A program made the translations under genes and the position numbers. Source: Chitinophagaceae bacterium UBA1931 (lineage in GTDB: Bacteria > Bacteroidota > Bacteroidia > Chitinophagales > Chitinophagaceae). Taken from it: a stretch of 64,000 nucleotides of DNA. The stretch spans positions 186,001 to 250,000 of the forward strand of contig DDFJ01000002.1 in the NCBI GenBank assembly GCA_002337125.1, written 5' to 3'. Shown one piece after another: positions 1 through 8,495 of the stretch (position 1 is its first letter; each line of letters begins with the position of its first letter). The notes under the pieces are model-generated. The model saw only the letters and a program-made list of their open reading frames with translations, was not told the origin of the DNA and ran no database searches.

Positions 1-1026
1 TTGTTTACCCAACTGCTCACTTATACAAATGGTGATGCGGCTGAGGCATTGGACTGGCTCAATCAGCTCGACCGCCAATACCAGCTTACGGATGATGAAT
101 ATGGTATGGGCGATTTTATTGAAGAACTGAAGCAGCAGGGTTATCTTTCAGAAGATCCGGCAAGCGGGCAATACAACATCACTTCCAAAACAGAACAAAC
201 CATACGCAGGCAATCGCTTGAAGAAATTTTTGGTAAGCTCAAGAAAACAAAGCAGGGAAATCACAATACATTCAAACCCGGGTCAGGCGATGAAATAAAT
301 CCTGAAACCCGTCCATTCCAGTTTGGTGATACGTTGGAACAGATTGATTTTACCAACTCCATCCGTAACGCACAAATTAATCATGGTATTGATAGTTTCC
401 AGATGCGTGAAGATGATCTTGAAATACGGGAAACAGATTTTAAAGCACAAACTTCAACTGTGCTGATGATTGATATTTCGCATTCCATGATTTTGTATGG
501 TGAGGACAGAATTACTCCTGCGAAAAAAGTTGCTATGGCGTTGAGTGAACTGATTACAACCAAATATCCAAAAGATACATTAGATATTGTGGTGTTTGGT
601 AATGATGCCTGGCCAATTGAAGTAAAAGATTTGCCTTACTTACAGGTAGGGCCTTATCATACAAACACGGTTGCCGGACTTGAGCTTGCAATGGAAATTC
701 TGCGCCGGAGAAAAAATCCCAACAAACAGATTTTTATGATCACCGATGGTAAACCCACCTGTTTAAAGATCGGGAAGAAATATTATAAAAACAGTTTTGG
801 ATTAGACAGGAAAGTGGTGAACCGTTGCATTAATCTTGCTGCACAATGCAAGAAGCTGAAAATACCCATCACAACTTTTATGATTGCTACCGATCCTTAC
901 CTGCAGCGGTTTGTACAGGAGTTTACCGAAACAAATCATGGCAAGGCATTTTTTGCATCGCTCGATAAACTTGGTGCATTTGTGTTCAAGGATTTTGAAA
1001 GTGGAAAAAGGAAGACAGTGTATTAG
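1..1026 (+). CDS. VWA-domain protein, partner of MoxR-type ATPase (5' partial)
   Basis: Contains a von Willebrand factor A domain in the C-terminal two thirds. The metal-binding (MIDAS) motif DISHS follows a hydrophobic strand near residue 160, and a later conserved ITDGKPT strand is also visible. The N-terminal part (about 1-110) is charged and helical, with no signal peptide, so a cytoplasmic location is likely. Such proteins usually work with a MoxR/RavA-type AAA+ ATPase in metal insertion or complex remodelling, and an ATPase of that type lies just downstream. The frame is open at base 1 with only a TTG there, and the first residues look like the middle of a domain, so the true start is probably upstream of the window. 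The exact substrate cannot be read from sequence. Confidence 0.85.
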   Translation: MFTQLLTYTNGDAAEALDWLNQLDRQYQLTDDEYGMGDFIEELKQQGYLSEDPASGQYNITSKTEQTIRRQSLEEIFGKLKKTKQGNHNTFKPGSGDEINPETRPFQFGDTLEQIDFTNSIRNAQINHGIDSFQMREDDLEIRETDFKAQTSTVLMIDISHSMILYGEDRITPAKKVAMALSELITTKYPKDTLDIVVFGNDAWPIEVKDLPYLQVGPYHTNTVAGLELAMEILRRRKNPNKQIFMITDGKPTCLKIGKKYYKNSFGLDRKVVNRCINLAAQCKKLKIPITTFMIATDPYLQRFVQEFTETNHGKAFFASLDKLGAFVFKDFESGKRKTVY

Positions 1027-1136
1027 TGATGTTTGCCGGGAAGAAGAGAAGGCGGGAAAAAGAAAATATTTTTTGTATTTTCTGTAATGCATATAATACT
1101 TTAAGCTGTTTGAATGAAAAAAGAAAAACACTGACT

Positions 1137-1526
1137 ATGTATTTACTAACTGAAAAAGAGGATTTTCTATGTACCGAAATTGTTGATTGTGCTTATAGGG
1201 TACATCGTGAATTGGGAGGAGGGTTACTGGAAAAAATTTACGAATCCTGTTTTTGTCATGAATTGGAAAAGAAGGAAATTCCTTTTAAAAGACAGGTATC
1301 GTTACCAATATTTTATGATGGTTTATATTTTGATGAAGGATTACGAATAGATGTGCTTGTTGATAATTCAATTATTTGTGAACTTAAAGCAGTTGAAAAT
1401 GTAAACAAACTTTGGGAAGCCCAGGTTTTAAGTCATCTAAAAATGACGCAGTTGCATGTAGGCTTCCTGATTAATTTTAATGTGTCCCTGATAAAAGATG
1501 GAATCAGGAGATATTGTATTCAGTAA
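1137..1526 (+). CDS. GxxExxY family protein
   Basis: A 129-residue protein with the family-defining motif G-L-L-E-K-I-Y near residue 30, a conserved acidic strand RIDVLVDN and a later CELKAVE strand. These fit the PD-(D/E)XK nuclease-like fold assigned to this family, whose cellular role is not established. The ATG at 1137 is chosen because the in-frame extension upstream (from 1026) is basic, low-complexity and overlaps the previous stop region. The gene sits between the VWA and AAA+ genes, which are normally adjacent, with gaps of 110 and 32 bases. It therefore looks like a small insertion into an otherwise conserved pair. It is A+T-richer by eye than its neighbours. Confidence 0.8.
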   Translation: MYLLTEKEDFLCTEIVDCAYRVHRELGGGLLEKIYESCFCHELEKKEIPFKRQVSLPIFYDGLYFDEGLRIDVLVDNSIICELKAVENVNKLWEAQVLSHLKMTQLHVGFLINFNVSLIKDGIRRYCIQ

Positions 1527-1558
1527 AATGGGATTTCCGTCTTCCCGTCTTTCCGGCA

Positions 1559-3079
1559 ATGAATCAAATAACGACTTTAGGCGAATTAAAAAACAGTGGC
1601 TACAAACCAAAGAGTATTAAAGAAGAAGTGCGGCAGAATCTTATTACCAAACTTCAGCAAAACGAAAATGTATTTCACGGAATATTAGGCTATGAAGATT
1701 CAGTGATTCCTGATGTGGAGCGTGCTTTGCTCTCTCATCATAATATATTATTTCTTGGTTTGCGTGGACAGGCAAAAACAAGAATGGCAAGATTGATGAC
1801 TGAACTGCTGGATGAATATATCCCCGTTGTTGCAGGAAGTGAAGTGAATGATGATCCGTACCACCCAATATCATATTATGCGAAGGAATTGATTGCAACA
1901 AAAGGCGATGATACTCCAATTGAATGGATACACCGTTCGCAACGTTATGGTGAAAAACTGGCAACACCTGATGTAAGTGTGGCTGATTTAATTGGTGATA
2001 TTGATCCTATTAAAGCTGCCAACCTGAAACTGAATTTTGCTGATGAAAAAGTGATTCATTACGGTATTATTCCAAGAAGCAACCGCAGCATTTTTGTAAT
2101 TAACGAAATTCCCGATCTGCAGGCACGCATACAGGTTTCGTTGTTTAATATTTTAGAAGAAGGCGATGTGCAGATACGTGGTTTTAAATTAAGATTGCCG
2201 CTGGATATTTTGTTTGTGTTTACTGCCAACCCGGAAGATTATACAAACCGTGGATCAATTGTAACTCCACTCAAAGACCGTATCGAAAGCCAGATTCTTA
2301 CGCACTATCCCAAAACAATTGAAGTTGGTTTGGCTATTACTGAACAGGAAGCAAATGTGCAACCTGCGCAGAAAGAAAAAGTGGAAGTGAGTGATTTAAT
2401 GAAACGTATTATTGAACAGGTGGCTTTTGAAGCAAGAAACAGTGAGTATGTTGATAAGAAGAGCGGTGTAAGTGCAAGGCTTACTATTTCAGCTTTTGAA
2501 AATGCAGTAAGCACTGCTGAATTACGAGCCATTAAAAACAAAGAAACCAATACACAGGTTTGGATGAGTGATCTTATTGGTATTATTCCTTCCATTACTG
2601 GTAAAATTGAACTGGTGTATGAAGGTGAGCAGGAGGGACCATACCAGGTGGCATTTCATTTGCTCGACAAAGCAATCCGTTCACAGTTTGTTCAATATTT
2701 CCCTAATCCTGAACAACTGAAAAAAAGAAAGAACGAACCTGCAACAGATAATCCTTACAAATCAATTACCAGCTGGTTTGATAAAGGAAACAAATTAAGT
2801 ATGCTGATGAACATGACGGATGAAGAAAAAGTGCAGGCTTTGTATAATGTGAGTGGCCTTCATGCATTGGTTAAAAAGTTTTTTAAAAATGCCAATGAAA
2901 AACAAGCTGCATTACTGATGGAATTTGTTTTGCATGGATTGGCAGCTTATTCACTCATCAGCAAAAAAGTAGTTGAAGGAAGAGTTGATTTTAATGACCT
3001 GATGGGAAGTATCATTAACCTGCATCGTGGCCACGAAGAGGATGATGAAGAAGATATCGATGGCGAAGATTTTACATAA
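1559..3079 (+). CDS. MoxR/magnesium-chelatase-like AAA+ ATPase
   Basis: A 506-residue AAA+ protein. The P-loop is GLRGQAKTR (near residue 80) and the Walker B strand is IFVINEIPDL (near residue 185), in which N-E replaces the usual D-E. A sensor-1-like FTANPEDYTNRG and an arginine-finger region LKDRIESQ follow. The C-terminal 150 residues are helical and end in a strongly acidic tail (DDEEDIDGED). By family knowledge such ATPases act on a VWA partner, here encoded at the window start. The ATG at 1559 fits the family; an in-frame ATG at 1514 would add 15 atypical residues and overlap the upstream gene. No Shine-Dalgarno sequence is present, as is usual for Bacteroidota. Confidence 0.87.
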   Translation: MNQITTLGELKNSGYKPKSIKEEVRQNLITKLQQNENVFHGILGYEDSVIPDVERALLSHHNILFLGLRGQAKTRMARLMTELLDEYIPVVAGSEVNDDPYHPISYYAKELIATKGDDTPIEWIHRSQRYGEKLATPDVSVADLIGDIDPIKAANLKLNFADEKVIHYGIIPRSNRSIFVINEIPDLQARIQVSLFNILEEGDVQIRGFKLRLPLDILFVFTANPEDYTNRGSIVTPLKDRIESQILTHYPKTIEVGLAITEQEANVQPAQKEKVEVSDLMKRIIEQVAFEARNSEYVDKKSGVSARLTISAFENAVSTAELRAIKNKETNTQVWMSDLIGIIPSITGKIELVYEGEQEGPYQVAFHLLDKAIRSQFVQYFPNPEQLKKRKNEPATDNPYKSITSWFDKGNKLSMLMNMTDEEKVQALYNVSGLHALVKKFFKNANEKQAALLMEFVLHGLAAYSLISKKVVEGRVDFNDLMGSIINLHRGHEEDDEEDIDGEDFT

Positions 3080-3084
3080 TAAAA

Positions 3085-3115
3085 AAGAGGCTTGAAAATT
3101 CAAGCCTCTTTTTTT
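3085..3115. terminator. Bidirectional intrinsic terminator
   Basis: A 12-bp perfect stem (AAGAGGCTTGAA paired with TTCAAGCCTCTT) with a two-base apex, followed by a run of T and preceded by a run of A. It lies five bases after the AAA+ stop and 13 bases before the stop of the convergent barrel gene, so it can serve both strands. Confidence 0.9.
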
Positions 3116-3128
3116 GTACTGGTATTAT

Positions 3129-3593
3129 TTAAAATTTATAACCTAATGAAACACCTCCGTAGTAAGGGAAGAATAATCCTTCACCAAAAATCGGGTTAAT
3201 AGTAGCTCTGAAAAAAAGACCACCTTTTTCAGGTTGATAACGATAACCAAAATTAAGATGTCCGGATGTTTGTGAAAAAGGACCAGCATCAATTGCAGAA
3301 CTTGTTGGAACAATTGTAGCACCGGCACCAAATTCAAAATAATCTTTTTTGTTTTTGCTGATGATGTAGTTTAATGTAAGCGGAATGAAAATGGCGCCTT
3401 CGCCATCAACATAAAAACCTCCCATACCAACACGGCCACCAATGCCATTTTCTTTTCCTGAAAAACGGGTGTCGTAGTTGAATGAAAAAAGACCGGGTCC
3501 GCCGGCTTCAACAAAAACTGCTTTGGCTGATTGTGAAAAGCTATACTGAATGGTAAGAAAAATTAATGCAGTTAAAACAAGGATTTTTTTCAT
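3129..3593 (-). CDS. Small outer-membrane beta-barrel protein
   Basis: A 154-residue secreted protein. A signal peptide is clear (MKK, a hydrophobic core, then SFSQ-S with cleavage near residue 20). The remainder consists of alternating hydrophobic/aromatic strands with Gly-rich turns, ending in LGYKF, a terminal aromatic typical of barrel assembly signals. It resembles the short barrel proteins common in Bacteroidota, which have no assigned function. It is monocistronic: its 3' end faces the AAA+ gene across a shared terminator, and 103 bases separate its start from the peptidase stop behind it. I see no catalytic residues. Confidence 0.7.
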   Translation of the reverse strand: MKKILVLTALIFLTIQYSFSQSAKAVFVEAGGPGLFSFNYDTRFSGKENGIGGRVGMGGFYVDGEGAIFIPLTLNYIISKNKKDYFEFGAGATIVPTSSAIDAGPFSQTSGHLNFGYRYQPEKGGLFFRATINPIFGEGLFFPYYGGVSLGYKF

Positions 3594-3696
3594 TTGATTG
3601 TGTTTATAAATGAACCTGAATAAAACGGTTTGGTTTGTTATGTACTAATGACCACTGCTGATGAAAAAATGTTGCCTGCTATTTGTTAAAATATAA

Positions 3697-4710
3697 TCAG
3701 GAAAGTGCTGTTTCCTGGTTCAGAACAATACAGATGCCTTTGTAGAGCTCGGGGTAAAGTGCTTTGAGTTCATGTGGCTTTTCAAAAAATAATTCAACAG
3801 AAGTAGCCCAGAATTCATTGGTATTTGAAAGTGCATTTGAATCGAACAAACTGCCAAGCCGGTTTCTTTCCCTGCTCATAATCTCTTCATCAACTCTGTC
3901 GAAATAAACAAAGTCTTCTTTAAACTCATTTGTGTTACGGCCGGAATTGAACAGATATTGTACCTGCAGTGCATGTGCCATTTCATGCAGCCCTACATTT
4001 TTACCATCCGTCGGGTTCTGGTAATCTTCAAGAAAATGTTTCCATGAAAGGTTGATGGATGTTCCCTGCACATTTCCTTCCAGTATGCGTAAAGGGTTAG
4101 TGCCAAAATATTCCTGAGGGTGGATTACAATATTTTCAAAGTGGGGTAACAGAAACTCATCAAGACCAAACGTAATTTGTACCGCAGCAGCAGAAACAAG
4201 CACAGGCATTTCTTTATAGCCTTTATTGCTGCAGATGTAAAATGTTTTGGTTTGAAGAAACTTTTTTAACCGTGAAATAAAAATGTCTTTCTTTTCGCCG
4301 CTGAGATTGTTGTAATAGTAGTTGTATTTTGAACAGATGTTATGAACTTCATTATTACTGAAACGCAGATCTTTCCCGGGGTACATGAAACAGGAACTTG
4401 CCGGGGTTGCATTACTGTAATCTTCATCATCGTTGTTATTGCTGAACTGTTCGTTTGCAAACAGCGAAGAATTTCTTGAAGCTCTTGCTATAAGATAAAT
4501 ACCTGCAATTAAAAGTGCAATCGTTGACCAGAATGCAATTAATCCCTCCGTATCTTTTTTTGCTTCTTCTGCTAAAGCATTTTGCCGGAGTTCGTCCTGG
4601 AATACCGAAGGAATATTTTTTACCGTTTGATAGTTTGAATCTCCGGGAGTATTTGACAAGTATACGGTGTCTCCGTTAGTAACGATATAGGATAGCGAGT
4701 CTTGCGGCAT
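3697..4710 (-). CDS. MtfA-type zinc-dependent peptidase
   Basis: A 337-residue protein. The N-terminal 55 residues are polar, then one transmembrane helix follows (about 57-75, FWSTIALLIAGIYLIA). The globular part carries the zincin motif HEMAH (His242, Glu243, His246) and a downstream EFWATSVELFFEKP segment that supplies the further metal ligand in the MtfA family. E. coli MtfA is a cytosolic peptidase that binds the glucose regulator Mlc; the membrane anchor here is an added feature, and no Mlc equivalent is implied. It is translationally linked to the upstream DUF2130 gene, whose stop lies one base before this start codon. Peptidase family assignment is firm; substrate unknown. Confidence 0.85.
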   Translation of the reverse strand: MPQDSLSYIVTNGDTVYLSNTPGDSNYQTVKNIPSVFQDELRQNALAEEAKKDTEGLIAFWSTIALLIAGIYLIARASRNSSLFANEQFSNNNDDEDYSNATPASSCFMYPGKDLRFSNNEVHNICSKYNYYYNNLSGEKKDIFISRLKKFLQTKTFYICSNKGYKEMPVLVSAAAVQITFGLDEFLLPHFENIVIHPQEYFGTNPLRILEGNVQGTSINLSWKHFLEDYQNPTDGKNVGLHEMAHALQVQYLFNSGRNTNEFKEDFVYFDRVDEEIMSRERNRLGSLFDSNALSNTNEFWATSVELFFEKPHELKALYPELYKGICIVLNQETALS

Positions 4711-4711
4711 A

Positions 4712-5908
4712 TTAATCGTCGGTTAATAAATCGTTGTTGTCTTCAAGTAAGTTAATGTTTACATCACTGCCGGCAATTCCTTCAACAGATCCACGTATAT
4801 GTGCAGCGTTGAGTAACACTTTTTCCAGTTGCTTTTCCCGTTGCTTCCACAATTTTTCCATGGCATCCCTTTCTTTCTGGATGGAAATTTTCATGCTCAT
4901 AAAACCCTCACGGATGGCTTTCCATTGTTCAGCAAACTCGTTGCCGGTAAGATAATCGTAAAGCATCTGCATTTTTTCGCCTTTGTTTTCCTGGCCTTTT
5001 GTTGCCTGTGCAATACGAACAATACTATCTCTCAACACATGTGTTAATGCCTTTACTTCTGCAAAACTGCAGATCCAGACACCATCTTTTTGTCCAAACC
5101 GGTCAAAATCTTTGGGCATGGCATGCGATACAATCACGGCCACATCAGCAGCCTGGCTACGCATATCAGCCTTTAGTTTTTCAATCCACTGTTCAGAAAA
5201 TTCTTTGGTGCGTTTACTTTCAAAAATAATTTTACCACATTCCTGCCCGAATTTATTCCGCACCAGCAGAATACAATCTGCACCTTTCACGCCTTTACCA
5301 ACTTCAGAAATAGTATCGTACGGAAATGACTGGCGCAGCAAATCTTCCAGCAGCAATTCCTGCACTTCGCCCTGCAGTTGCATTGAACCTTGTTCGGCTT
5401 TGCGTTTCATTTCTTCAGCCAGCTTTTTCTGATCTTCCAGCTGCTTTTCCATTTCCCTGATCCGTAGCTGAAACTCTGTTTCCTTTGCTGCTATTCGTTG
5501 TTCTTCCAGCTTGCGGATGTCTTCTGATAATTTTTCACGCTCCAGCTGCAGTTTCTTCTGCACTTCCAGTTCCAGTTCGGCTTCTTTGTTTTTGAGTTCC
5601 TGTTCCCGTTTCAGGATTTCCAGTTGCTGCTGGCGTGCTTCTTTCAGTTTTTCCTCGTTTTCTTTATTGTTTTGTTCAAGCAGGCGAAGTTTATTTTCAA
5701 AATCAGATGCAATTGATTTGCGGATAAAATCTTCCGTTTCCTGCTGGGTTTTCTTTTTTTCTTCCTGCAGCTGTGTATCAAATTTCTGTTGCTGCTGTTT
5801 TTGCCATTCGGTCATTTTGCTGCGTAGTTCTTTCTGCACTTCCTCACGAATACTGTCGGTAGGTTCAAACTCATGGCCGCAGTTGGGGCATTTTATCTGG
5901 GTTGACAT
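4712..5908 (-). CDS. DUF2130 coiled-coil protein with N-terminal zinc ribbon
   Basis: A 398-residue protein. It opens with a zinc-ribbon-like CPNCGHEF (one CxxC pair). A long coiled coil follows from about 15 to 180, very rich in Glu, Lys and Gln. The conserved DUF2130 globular region comes next (about 185-330, with VGKGVKGADC, IIFESKRTKEFSEQW and VSHAMPKDFDRFG). The fold is reminiscent of restriction-endonuclease-like domains (acidic residue then ESKR), but activity has not been assigned. The tail is Asp/Asn-rich. It is the first gene of a two-gene unit with the MtfA-type peptidase. I do not know its function. Confidence 0.82.
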   Translation of the reverse strand: MSTQIKCPNCGHEFEPTDSIREEVQKELRSKMTEWQKQQQQKFDTQLQEEKKKTQQETEDFIRKSIASDFENKLRLLEQNNKENEEKLKEARQQQLEILKREQELKNKEAELELEVQKKLQLEREKLSEDIRKLEEQRIAAKETEFQLRIREMEKQLEDQKKLAEEMKRKAEQGSMQLQGEVQELLLEDLLRQSFPYDTISEVGKGVKGADCILLVRNKFGQECGKIIFESKRTKEFSEQWIEKLKADMRSQAADVAVIVSHAMPKDFDRFGQKDGVWICSFAEVKALTHVLRDSIVRIAQATKGQENKGEKMQMLYDYLTGNEFAEQWKAIREGFMSMKISIQKERDAMEKLWKQREKQLEKVLLNAAHIRGSVEGIAGSDVNINLLEDNNDLLTDD

Positions 5909-5922
5909 GCTGTTCTTTTTTG

Positions 5923-5930
5923 CAAGTTTA
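5923..5930 (-). promoter_or_regulatory. Possible -7 promoter element for the DUF2130-peptidase pair
   Basis: Read on the minus strand the bases are TAAACTTG, seven of eight matches to the Bacteroidota TAnnTTTG element, 15 bases upstream of the DUF2130 start codon. No convincing -33 TTTG was found, so this is tentative. Confidence 0.35.
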
Positions 5931-6159
5931 CGAAAGATGTATCAGAGCTGTTTGCAGTCGTTGAATTGCTTTAAAAAAGATATCCGGGTGTTTTTGGGTA
6001 GAAATAAAACGTTCACATATCCGTCTTTTGTCACCAATATTTCTGAAAGTATTTGTCCATTTTGGGGATAAATCCGGCAACTGCAGAACGAACAGGCAGG
6101 TAAACAGCTAAATGGGTTGGTTCTTTTTGTTGAACTGGCTGTTATAATCCCTGTTTCTT

Positions 6160-6167
6160 TATATTTG
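6160..6167 (+). promoter_or_regulatory. Candidate -7 promoter element for the histidine kinase gene
   Basis: TATATTTG is an exact match to TAnnTTTG and lies 31 bases before the chosen ATG at 6198. It falls inside a longer in-frame extension beginning at 6117, which supports the shorter start. A -33 element is weak (CTG about 18 bases upstream). The divergent intergenic region 5909-6197 shows nothing else I can name. Confidence 0.5.
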
Positions 6168-6197
6168 CAGGCTGTAGGTCCAACCATAAACACAGGC

Positions 6198-7418
6198 ATG
6201 CAATCAATAGCCGATTCTAAACTTTTTCAGACTCTTTTCAATCACGCCAGTATTGGTATTATTGTAGTTAATGAATCTACAGAAATAGCATTGGTGAACG
6301 AATTCGCATTAACTCAATTTGGCTATGGTAGTGTTGATGAATTGAAAGGACAGCCAATTGAAGTACTGGTTCCCATGCGTTATCAACATGCACATGTGGG
6401 GCACCGGAACAGCTATCATGAAAACCGTAAAAACCGTCCAATGGGCATTGGGCTCGACCTGCTTGCCAAGCGCAAAGATGGTACTGAATTCCCCGTTGAA
6501 GTTAGTTTGGGTAATTACGATATGGACGGACAAAGTTTTGTGGTGGCTTTTGTGAATGATATCACTCAACGAAAAGAATCGGAAAAAGCCATTAACAGGC
6601 TAAACGAAGACCTGGAAAAAATGGTAAAAGAGCGTACCGAATCGCTGGAAATAACGGTTGATAAGCTGAACAAACAGATTATTGAAACAGAAGAAAAGGA
6701 TAAGGAACTACGGGCAGCTCTTGACAAAGAAAAAGAACTGGGCGAACTGAAGTCGAGGTTTGTATCGGTAGCATCGCATGAATTCAGAACGCCGTTGAGT
6801 ACTGTACTTTCATCCATCTACCTTCTCCAGAAATACAAAAACACGGATGAACAGCCCAAAAGGGATAAACATATTCAGCGGATCATCTCATCAGTTAATC
6901 TTCTTACAGATATCCTGAACGACTTTCTGAACGTGGGAAAAATCGAAGAAGGAAAAATTCAGCCCCGTTACTGTACATTTGATATTGCAAAGAGCATTTC
7001 TGATACAATTGCAGAAATGCGGGCTGTGGCAAAGAAAGGACAGGAAATTAAGTATTCGCATAACGGAAGTACCGAGGTTGAACTTGATCCGGGGATGTTT
7101 AAACATATCACCTTAAATTTACTTTCGAATGCAATCAAATTTTCACCTGAAAATTCGGGTATTCATATTAAAACGGAAGTAGACGATACTTGTGTACAAC
7201 TGAAGGTAAAAGACAGCGGAATTGGCATTTCAAAAGAAGATCAGGAGCATTTATTTGAACGGTTTTACAGGGCAACTAATGCGCTGAATATCCAGGGAAC
7301 TGGACTAGGCTTGCACATTGTTTCGAAATATGCCGAACAAATGAACGGAAAAATCACCTGCAAAAGCGAAATAGACAAAGGAACTGAGTTTACCGTCACT
7401 TTTTTAAACAAATATTAA
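6198..7418 (+). CDS. PAS-domain sensor histidine kinase
   Basis: A 406-residue soluble-looking kinase. A PAS domain spans about residues 8-125 (with a typical FVNDITQRK exit), then a coiled coil about 130-180, then HisKA with phospho-acceptor His194 in SHEFRTP. The HATPase domain has the N box NLLSNAIKFS, the G1 box DSGIGIS and the G2 box GTGLGLHIV. No transmembrane helix or signal peptide is present, so the signal is sensed inside the cell, possibly by a PAS-bound ligand. It is followed after six bases by a response regulator fused to a Crp/Fnr-like module, its likely phosphorylation partner. The start at 6198 is chosen because a -7 element lies between 6117 and 6198 and the extra residues are not PAS-like. 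Confidence 0.9.
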   Translation: MQSIADSKLFQTLFNHASIGIIVVNESTEIALVNEFALTQFGYGSVDELKGQPIEVLVPMRYQHAHVGHRNSYHENRKNRPMGIGLDLLAKRKDGTEFPVEVSLGNYDMDGQSFVVAFVNDITQRKESEKAINRLNEDLEKMVKERTESLEITVDKLNKQIIETEEKDKELRAALDKEKELGELKSRFVSVASHEFRTPLSTVLSSIYLLQKYKNTDEQPKRDKHIQRIISSVNLLTDILNDFLNVGKIEEGKIQPRYCTFDIAKSISDTIAEMRAVAKKGQEIKYSHNGSTEVELDPGMFKHITLNLLSNAIKFSPENSGIHIKTEVDDTCVQLKVKDSGIGISKEDQEHLFERFYRATNALNIQGTGLGLHIVSKYAEQMNGKITCKSEIDKGTEFTVTFLNKY

Positions 7419-7424
7419 TCAGCA

Positions 7425-8480
7425 ATGAAGAAAATTCTCTTGATAGAAGATAATGATGAAATAAGGGAGAATACTGCCGAAATACTTGAACTGGCAAACT
7501 ACAAGGTTGTGACAGCTGCCAATGGTAAGCTGGGAATTGAAACTGCTTTGGCTGAACAACCCGACCTGATTGTGTGCGACATCATGATGCCTGTTCTGGA
7601 TGGTTATGGTGTTCTTCACGCATTGCATAAGAACGACAGTATTAAAAATATCCCTTTCATTTTTCTTACAGCAAAGACTGAGCGTAGTGATTTAAGAAAA
7701 GGGATGGAACTCGGTGCTGATGATTATATCACCAAACCTTTCAGTGGTACTGAGTTGCTGAATGCAATTGAAGGAAGATTAAAGAAAGCTGATTTAATTA
7801 AAGAAGAATTTTCTTCCGGCATTGAAGGCATCAACAAATTACTGGCAGCTGCAGGTTCTAAAGATGTACTTGAATCGTTAACCAAAGACCGTGATGTAAA
7901 TAAGTACCGCAAAAAACAAACTGTTTACAACGAGGGTAACCGTGCAGCCCGTTTGTTTTACATTGTAAAAGGAAAAGTAAAAACATTTAAGTCAAACGAC
8001 GACGGTAAAGAACTGGTTGTTGGTTTGTATAACGAAGGTGATTTTCTTGGTTATGTTGCATTGCTCGAAGGCAGCTCTTACAAAGAAACTGCAGAAGCAA
8101 TGGAAGACAGCGAACTGGCAATTATTCCCAAAGCAGATTTTGATGAACTGATGAACAGTAACCCACAGGTTGCGCAGAAGTTTATTCAGTTACTGGCAAA
8201 AAATGTTGCTGAAAAAGAAGAGCATTTGCTGGGACTTGCATACAATTCACTCCGCAAAAAAGTTGCTGATGCTTTAATGAGCCTGCAACGGAAATATAAA
8301 ACAGGCGATGGTAACTTTTCCATCAACATCAGTCGTGAAAACCTGGCAAGTATTGCAGGTACAGCAACTGAATCACTGATACGAACACTGGGTGATTTCA
8401 GAACAGAAAAGCTGATTGATATAAAAGATGGAAACATCGTTATTCTCAACGAAAAGAAATTAGAAAACCTGCTGAATTAA
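7425..8480 (+). CDS. Response regulator fused to Crp/Fnr-type transcription factor
   Basis: A 351-residue fusion. Residues 1-120 are a receiver domain with acidic pocket EDND and phospho-acceptor Asp52 (CDIMMP), Thr/Lys at TAK and DDYITKPF. Residues about 150-265 form a cyclic-nucleotide-binding-type beta-roll (VKGKVKTF, EGDFLGYVALLEG). Residues about 270-350 are a Crp-type winged helix-turn-helix. The recognition helix carries Glu316 and Arg320 in E-S-L-I-R, at the positions used by Fnr and Crp to read the TGA core; Ile stands where Fnr has its specificity Ser. No cysteine cluster for an Fe-S sensor is visible, so the input is probably phosphorylation by the kinase upstream. It is the best local candidate to bind the TGAY-N4-RTCA palindromes described here (inference). 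Confidence 0.92.
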   Translation: MKKILLIEDNDEIRENTAEILELANYKVVTAANGKLGIETALAEQPDLIVCDIMMPVLDGYGVLHALHKNDSIKNIPFIFLTAKTERSDLRKGMELGADDYITKPFSGTELLNAIEGRLKKADLIKEEFSSGIEGINKLLAAAGSKDVLESLTKDRDVNKYRKKQTVYNEGNRAARLFYIVKGKVKTFKSNDDGKELVVGLYNEGDFLGYVALLEGSSYKETAEAMEDSELAIIPKADFDELMNSNPQVAQKFIQLLAKNVAEKEEHLLGLAYNSLRKKVADALMSLQRKYKTGDGNFSINISRENLASIAGTATESLIRTLGDFRTEKLIDIKDGNIVILNEKKLENLLN

Positions 8481-8493
8481 CAGCAGGTTTTTT
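8465..8493. terminator. Bidirectional intrinsic terminator
   Basis: A 10-bp perfect stem (AAACCTGCTG / CAGCAGGTTT) with a six-base loop AATTAA, followed by T-run. The stop codon of the response-regulator gene (8478-8480) lies in the loop, so the stem begins inside the coding sequence. The convergent esterase-family gene ends two bases beyond it. Confidence 0.88.
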
Positions 8494-8495
8494 GT

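Noticed and set aside
5511..6071. A 186-codon frame on the plus strand, opposite the DUF2130 gene
   Set aside because: Serine/cysteine/phenylalanine-rich translation typical of the complement of a Glu/Lys/Gln coiled coil; no start context or family features.
5942..6199. An 85-codon minus-strand frame in the gap between DUF2130 and the histidine kinase
   Set aside because: Covers the -7 element of the kinase gene, shows no conserved features and begins within the kinase start codon region.
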